Assembly: GCA_900771165.1 (NCBI GenBank)
Contig: CAAGMX010000060.1
Span: 1-9,677, forward strand
Reading direction: 5' to 3'
Origin: Victivallales bacterium
Lineage (GTDB): Bacteria > Verrucomicrobiota > Lentisphaeria > Oligosphaerales > Oligosphaeraceae
DNA: 9,677 nt
Shown here: positions 6,876 through 9,677 of the stretch, piece by piece
Position numbering within the stretch: position 1 is the first letter of the stretch
Layout: each line of letters starts with the position of its first letter
Notes under the pieces: model-generated
What the model was told of the DNA's origin: nothing
Databases searched by the model: none
Seen by the model: only the letters and a program-made list of their open reading frames with translations
Position numbers and translations under genes: made by a program

Positions 6876-7532
6876 CTAGGGACGCATCCGGAAGCGGTCC
6901 GCCAGGGGCAGCAGGAATCCGCCCAGGGAATTTCCCAAGGTCATCAGGAGGATTTTGCCCAGGGCCTGGGCACTCCAGACCCCGCCGGCGGAGAAGTAGA
7001 ACATATTGGCCACGCAGTGTTCAAAGCCGCTGAGAATGAAGACCACTACGCAGAGGAAGACCGTGGCCAGCCGGAAGGGAACGGCAATTTCCTGGCGCCG
7101 GTAGGTATCCACGGCCAGATACATGAGTATGCCGCAGAAGAAGGAGAGGATCAGGAGGCTGGTTCCGGCATCCGTCAGTTTGGCCTGGCAAAGAGGCTGG
7201 AGGCGGCTGGCCAGGGCGGGATACACCCGGCTGTGGCGAAGGAGCGTCCCCACCAGGAAGCATCCCGTCAGATTTCCGCTCCAGATCACCAGCAGTTCCC
7301 CCAGATACCGGAGGAGATTCTCCCGGGGCTGGACCACCAAGTAGCCGATGGCCCCGGTGTAGAGCTTGAACCCCCGGCAGAGAATGGTCATCAGGCCGAA
7401 GGCGAAGAGAAAGGCCCCCAGGGCGGCAGGCTGCACCGAGAGATACACCGTTCCCGCCATGCCGATGAAGAGGCCGGACAGCACCGCCTCCAAGAAAATG
7501 CGCCCTAGGACGGCGCAACGCCCCGAATCCAT
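6876..7532 (-). CDS. Formate/nitrite transporter (FNT) family channel
   Basis: The protein is 218 aa, with about six hydrophobic segments filling its length. FNT proteins are pentameric inner-membrane channels that pass formate, nitrite, hydrosulfide, lactate or acetate with protons. The hallmark GFEHCVANM (169-177) carries the central pore His172 and the paired Glu and Asn. TLGNSLGGFLLPL near the C-terminus and the KLYTG segment are also family features. The usual acidic residue before LYTG/LFTG is Lys, and the fifth-helix region reads GILMYLAV, shorter than the FocA-type GILCNWLVCLAVW. It therefore belongs to a non-FocA branch, and the substrate cannot be named. ATG 7532 was chosen because AGGAGA precedes it by 5 nt. 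A longer in-frame version from 7595 would overlap the antiporter gene. The spacer to the antiporter stop is 19 nt. Confidence 0.88.
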   Translation of the reverse strand: MDSGRCAVLGRIFLEAVLSGLFIGMAGTVYLSVQPAALGAFLFAFGLMTILCRGFKLYTGAIGYLVVQPRENLLRYLGELLVIWSGNLTGCFLVGTLLRHSRVYPALASRLQPLCQAKLTDAGTSLLILSFFCGILMYLAVDTYRRQEIAVPFRLATVFLCVVVFILSGFEHCVANMFYFSAGGVWSAQALGKILLMTLGNSLGGFLLPLADRFRMRP

Positions 7533-7551
7533 CCCCGTCTCCTGTTTTCCG

Positions 7552-8901
7552 CTAGAGCACATCGTCTTCTCCTGCATTTTCCTCGGGGACCACATAGGCT
7601 TCCACCTCGGTGGTCTCGAAGGCCAGCTCGGTCTTCTGGAGGATGCCCCGGACCAGGGAAGGGATGGGAATCGTGGTGACGATGGAAAGGAAAATGATGG
7701 CGTTGAAGAAGTTGTCGTTCAGCATCCCCAGATTCTTACCCAAGGCGGCGGCGGCCAGGGTGGCGGAGAGCTGAGGCACGGTCATCAAGCCTCCACAGAT
7801 TCCCTGGGCGTTGGAGAATCCGGTGAAACGCAGGGCCAGCCATCCAGAGAGCAGTTTGCTGCACACCAGGCCCACCACCGTCAGCAGGACAATGCTCAGA
7901 TTGCCTCCGCTGCCCATGATCCGCAAGTCGGTCTTCATGCCGATGGAGAGGAAAAGGAAGGGAATGAGGAAGCCGTAGCCAATGCCCTCGAATTTGTGGA
8001 AGATGGCCGCCTTTTCCTTCAGCAGCGGCGAGAGGGCCAGGCCGGCAATGAAGGCGCTGACAATCAGGTTGATGCCGATGGCCTCTCCCGCCAGCACCGT
8101 CAGGAGAATCACCAGAAGCAGGAAGGAGATGAGGACATCCTCGTTGGCGGACAGCAGATGCATCACCCGGCGTCCCACCAGCCACACCAGGAAGGAGGCC
8201 AGGACGATGAACAGCACCACCACGCCCAGGAAGAGGGGAAGGAACCAATGGCCCATCAAAGCGGGATCCACCCGGTCCAGCAGGGAGATTCCCGAAGCCG
8301 CTCCCGGCACCCCATTCTGCTGTTTCTGCAATTGGACGCTCACCGCCAGCAGAATGATACTGGCAATGTCCGTCACCACGGTGGAAATGAGGATGGCGGC
8401 CCCGAAGCGGGTCTTGGAGAGCCGCAGCTCCCGCATCACGGGAAAGACGATGCCCACGGAGTGGGAAGCGAAGAGGGAGGCGTAGAGGAGTTTTCCCGGC
8501 AGATCCCCGGGGCAGAAGTGCCGGTAGACCCAGAAGCCCGCCACGGCGGGGACGGCAAAGGTGAGAATGCTCAAGGCGACGACGGGGCCCCGGACGCTTT
8601 TCAGGAGTTTGAAGTCGGCCTCCATGCCCGCCAGGGCCATCAGGAAGACCAATCCCAGGGAGCCCAGGGAATCCACGAAATTCTGGAAATAGAGTTCCAT
8701 CTCGCCGGCGTTTCCCCCCAGCACCTGGGAGAAGGTTTCGCTGAGATGGTGGATGAGATTAAGCTGCCCCTTCCCCATGAGCATTCCCGCCAGAAGCAGG
8801 GCGATGACCCCCGGCACATACAATTTTCGCAGCAGCAGGGGGAAGATGGTAATCACCGCGATGGTGCAGATGAAGAGAAGCAGGAAAATCTCGCTATTCA
8901 T
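7552..8901 (-). CDS. CPA2-family cation/proton antiporter (Kef/NapA-like)
   Basis: Integral inner-membrane protein of 449 aa with about 12-13 hydrophobic segments. It is predicted to exchange Na+ or K+ for H+. Family features are the N-terminal LYVPGVIALLLAGMLMG segment, GLVFLMALAGME (first half), STVVTDIAS (Thr177-Asp178 at the ion-binding ND/DD/QD position), and FLFLSIGMKTDLR in the second half. Only one acidic residue occupies the ion site, as in electroneutral members. The protein ends in a short acidic tail (about 425-449) and lacks the TrkA-N/RCK domain of KefB/KefC, so nucleotide- or glutathione-gated control is not expected. The start at 8901 has a weak GGAAG site and lies 21 nt after the ispH stop. 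Coupling with the FNT channel downstream suggests pH or ion balance during acid fermentation. Ion specificity cannot be read from the sequence. Confidence 0.88.
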   Translation of the reverse strand: MNSEIFLLLFICTIAVITIFPLLLRKLYVPGVIALLLAGMLMGKGQLNLIHHLSETFSQVLGGNAGEMELYFQNFVDSLGSLGLVFLMALAGMEADFKLLKSVRGPVVALSILTFAVPAVAGFWVYRHFCPGDLPGKLLYASLFASHSVGIVFPVMRELRLSKTRFGAAILISTVVTDIASIILLAVSVQLQKQQNGVPGAASGISLLDRVDPALMGHWFLPLFLGVVVLFIVLASFLVWLVGRRVMHLLSANEDVLISFLLLVILLTVLAGEAIGINLIVSAFIAGLALSPLLKEKAAIFHKFEGIGYGFLIPFLFLSIGMKTDLRIMGSGGNLSIVLLTVVGLVCSKLLSGWLALRFTGFSNAQGICGGLMTVPQLSATLAAAALGKNLGMLNDNFFNAIIFLSIVTTIPIPSLVRGILQKTELAFETTEVEAYVVPEENAGEDDVL

Positions 8902-8922
8902 AGGGCTTCCAAATGCATAGGT

Positions 8923-9677
8923 TCATGGATCGGAGGGCGGCAGGCCTTCGGGGGGAAGAGGCGCCCGGCCGGGTGCCCTTCCCTCTTCCTCTTCTTCTTC
9001 CGCCAGGGAGAATCCCAGACGGCGGAGATGGGCCACGCAGGCCTCCACCAGGGCATCCGGCGTGCTGGCGGCACTGGCTACTCCCAGACAGGCGACTTCC
9101 GCCAACTCCTCCGGGGAAAGGCTCTCCCCCTCCTCCAGCATCCGGCAGGGGCCAGGACAGCCCTCCCGGGCCAGCTGCAGCAGACGGCGCCCGTTGGCGC
9201 TGTGGGAAGATCCCAGAATGTAAACCCTGTCGCACAAAGGGGCAAGGGCGGCCAAGGCCTTCTGTCTCGTGCTCTGGGCAGGGCAGATCCGGGCCCGGTC
9301 CTGAAGCCGGGGGGCCTTCTGCCGGAGGATCCGGCGCACCTGCTCCACCTCCGCCTCTCCCCGGCTGGTCTGGCAGAAGAAAAAGGTATCGGGGGGCAGC
9401 GGAGGCAGCGCCTCCGCCTCCTGGGGGCCCGCCACCAGATGACAGGGGATTTCCGGGAGGCAGTCCCGCAGGGCCTGAATTTCCGGGTGTGCCGCCTCCC
9501 CCAACAGGCATACCGTGGCCGTCCGGGGAAGCTCCCGCAGCTGCGCCTGAAGGCGGCGAATGACGGGACAGGTGGCGTCGTGGACTTCCAGCTGCCGCTG
9601 ACGGCACTGGTCCAGGGTCGCCCGGGTGGTGCCATGAGCCCCCAGCAGAAGCCGTTCCCCCCGGGGCACCTGCTCCA
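8923..9677 (-). CDS. ispH: 4-hydroxy-3-methylbut-2-enyl diphosphate reductase IspH, 5'-truncated by the window edge
   Basis: IspH carries out the last step of the MEP pathway, reducing HMBPP to IPP and DMAPP with a [4Fe-4S] cluster in the cytoplasm. About 250 residues are visible. The reading frame stays open to the right edge, and its first residues align inside the family (EQVPRGERLLLGAHG matches the E. coli region ending in SAHG), so the GTG at 9669 is not the start. Visible key residues are GAHG (His at 9634-9636), DATCP (cluster Cys at 9568-9570), AHPE (9481-9492), QTS, ICPAQSTRQ (cluster Cys at 9283-9285), the diphosphate-binding SSHSANGR and SAASTPD. The N-terminal part with the first cluster Cys lies beyond the window. 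An unusual tail of about 28 residues follows the conserved fold: a run of Glu, then a Pro/Gly/Arg-rich end. It is the first visible gene of the operon. Confidence 0.93.
   Translation of the reverse strand, partial: EQVPRGERLLLGAHGTTRATLDQCRQRQLEVHDATCPVIRRLQAQLRELPRTATVCLLGEAAHPEIQALRDCLPEIPCHLVAGPQEAEALPPLPPDTFFFCQTSRGEAEVEQVRRILRQKAPRLQDRARICPAQSTRQKALAALAPLCDRVYILGSSHSANGRRLLQLAREGCPGPCRMLEEGESLSPEELAEVACLGVASAASTPDALVEACVAHLRRLGFSLAEEEEEEGRAPGRAPLPPEGLPPSDP

Noticed and set aside
4587..7508. Very long open frame on the + strand (about 970 codons) opposite the glycosidase and FNT genes, with similar ones at 310-2430 and 2291-3841
   Set aside because: Each is codon-aligned with the minus-strand gene it covers, so its stops can only arise from TTA, CTA or TCA codons, which these GC-rich genes avoid. 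The translations are Gly/Pro/His-rich with no recognisable domain, and they run through spacers and terminators.
7533..7595. Longer FNT protein starting at 7595
   Set aside because: It would overlap the antiporter coding region by about 44 nt and add a non-family hydrophilic leader, whereas ATG 7532 has a well-placed AGGAGA.

Overview
The window is GC-rich bacterial DNA in which all six recognisable genes lie on the minus strand, so gene order is read from right to left. The mix points to an anaerobic, polysaccharide-using bacterium that makes isoprenoids by the MEP pathway. The genes are an IspH reductase, a cation/proton antiporter, a formate/nitrite-type channel, a secreted GH42-like glycosidase, a coiled-coil SUMF1-domain protein and a GH78 rhamnosidase-like enzyme. 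This suits the PVC group, perhaps Lentisphaerota/Victivallales. That assignment rests on gene content and on recalled resemblance of the SUMF1 protein's N-terminal region, not on a marker gene.

Layout, in transcription order. Transcription unit 1 (9677 to about 3599) holds ispH (5' end beyond the right edge), the CPA2-type antiporter, the FNT channel and a 1055-aa secreted GH42-like enzyme. The spacers are only 21, 19 and 21 nt. The unit closes with a strong Rho-independent terminator at 3599-3633. Transcription unit 2 (about 3598 to 262) holds the secreted SUMF1-domain protein, which has a clear Shine-Dalgarno sequence. A 115-nt spacer packed with three hairpins follows, and then the GH78 protein. 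A long AT-rich inverted repeat (221-261) abuts and slightly overlaps the GH78 stop codon. The remaining 220 bases to the left edge contain no gene I can support, but they are full of GC-rich inverted repeats.

How the genes may work together (inference). The secreted GH42-like enzyme would release sugars outside the cytoplasm. The GH78 protein has no visible signal peptide and may trim rhamnosides inside the cell. The FNT channel and the proton-coupled antiporter would handle fermentation acids and the ion and pH balance that goes with them. The link to ispH is positional only. I found no clearly new multi-gene system, mobile element, CRISPR array, tRNA or rRNA. The points most worth a second look are the SUMF1 protein that has lost one of the two FGE copper-binding cysteines, the unusual ispH/transport/glycosidase operon, and the structured non-coding stretches around the GH78 gene.
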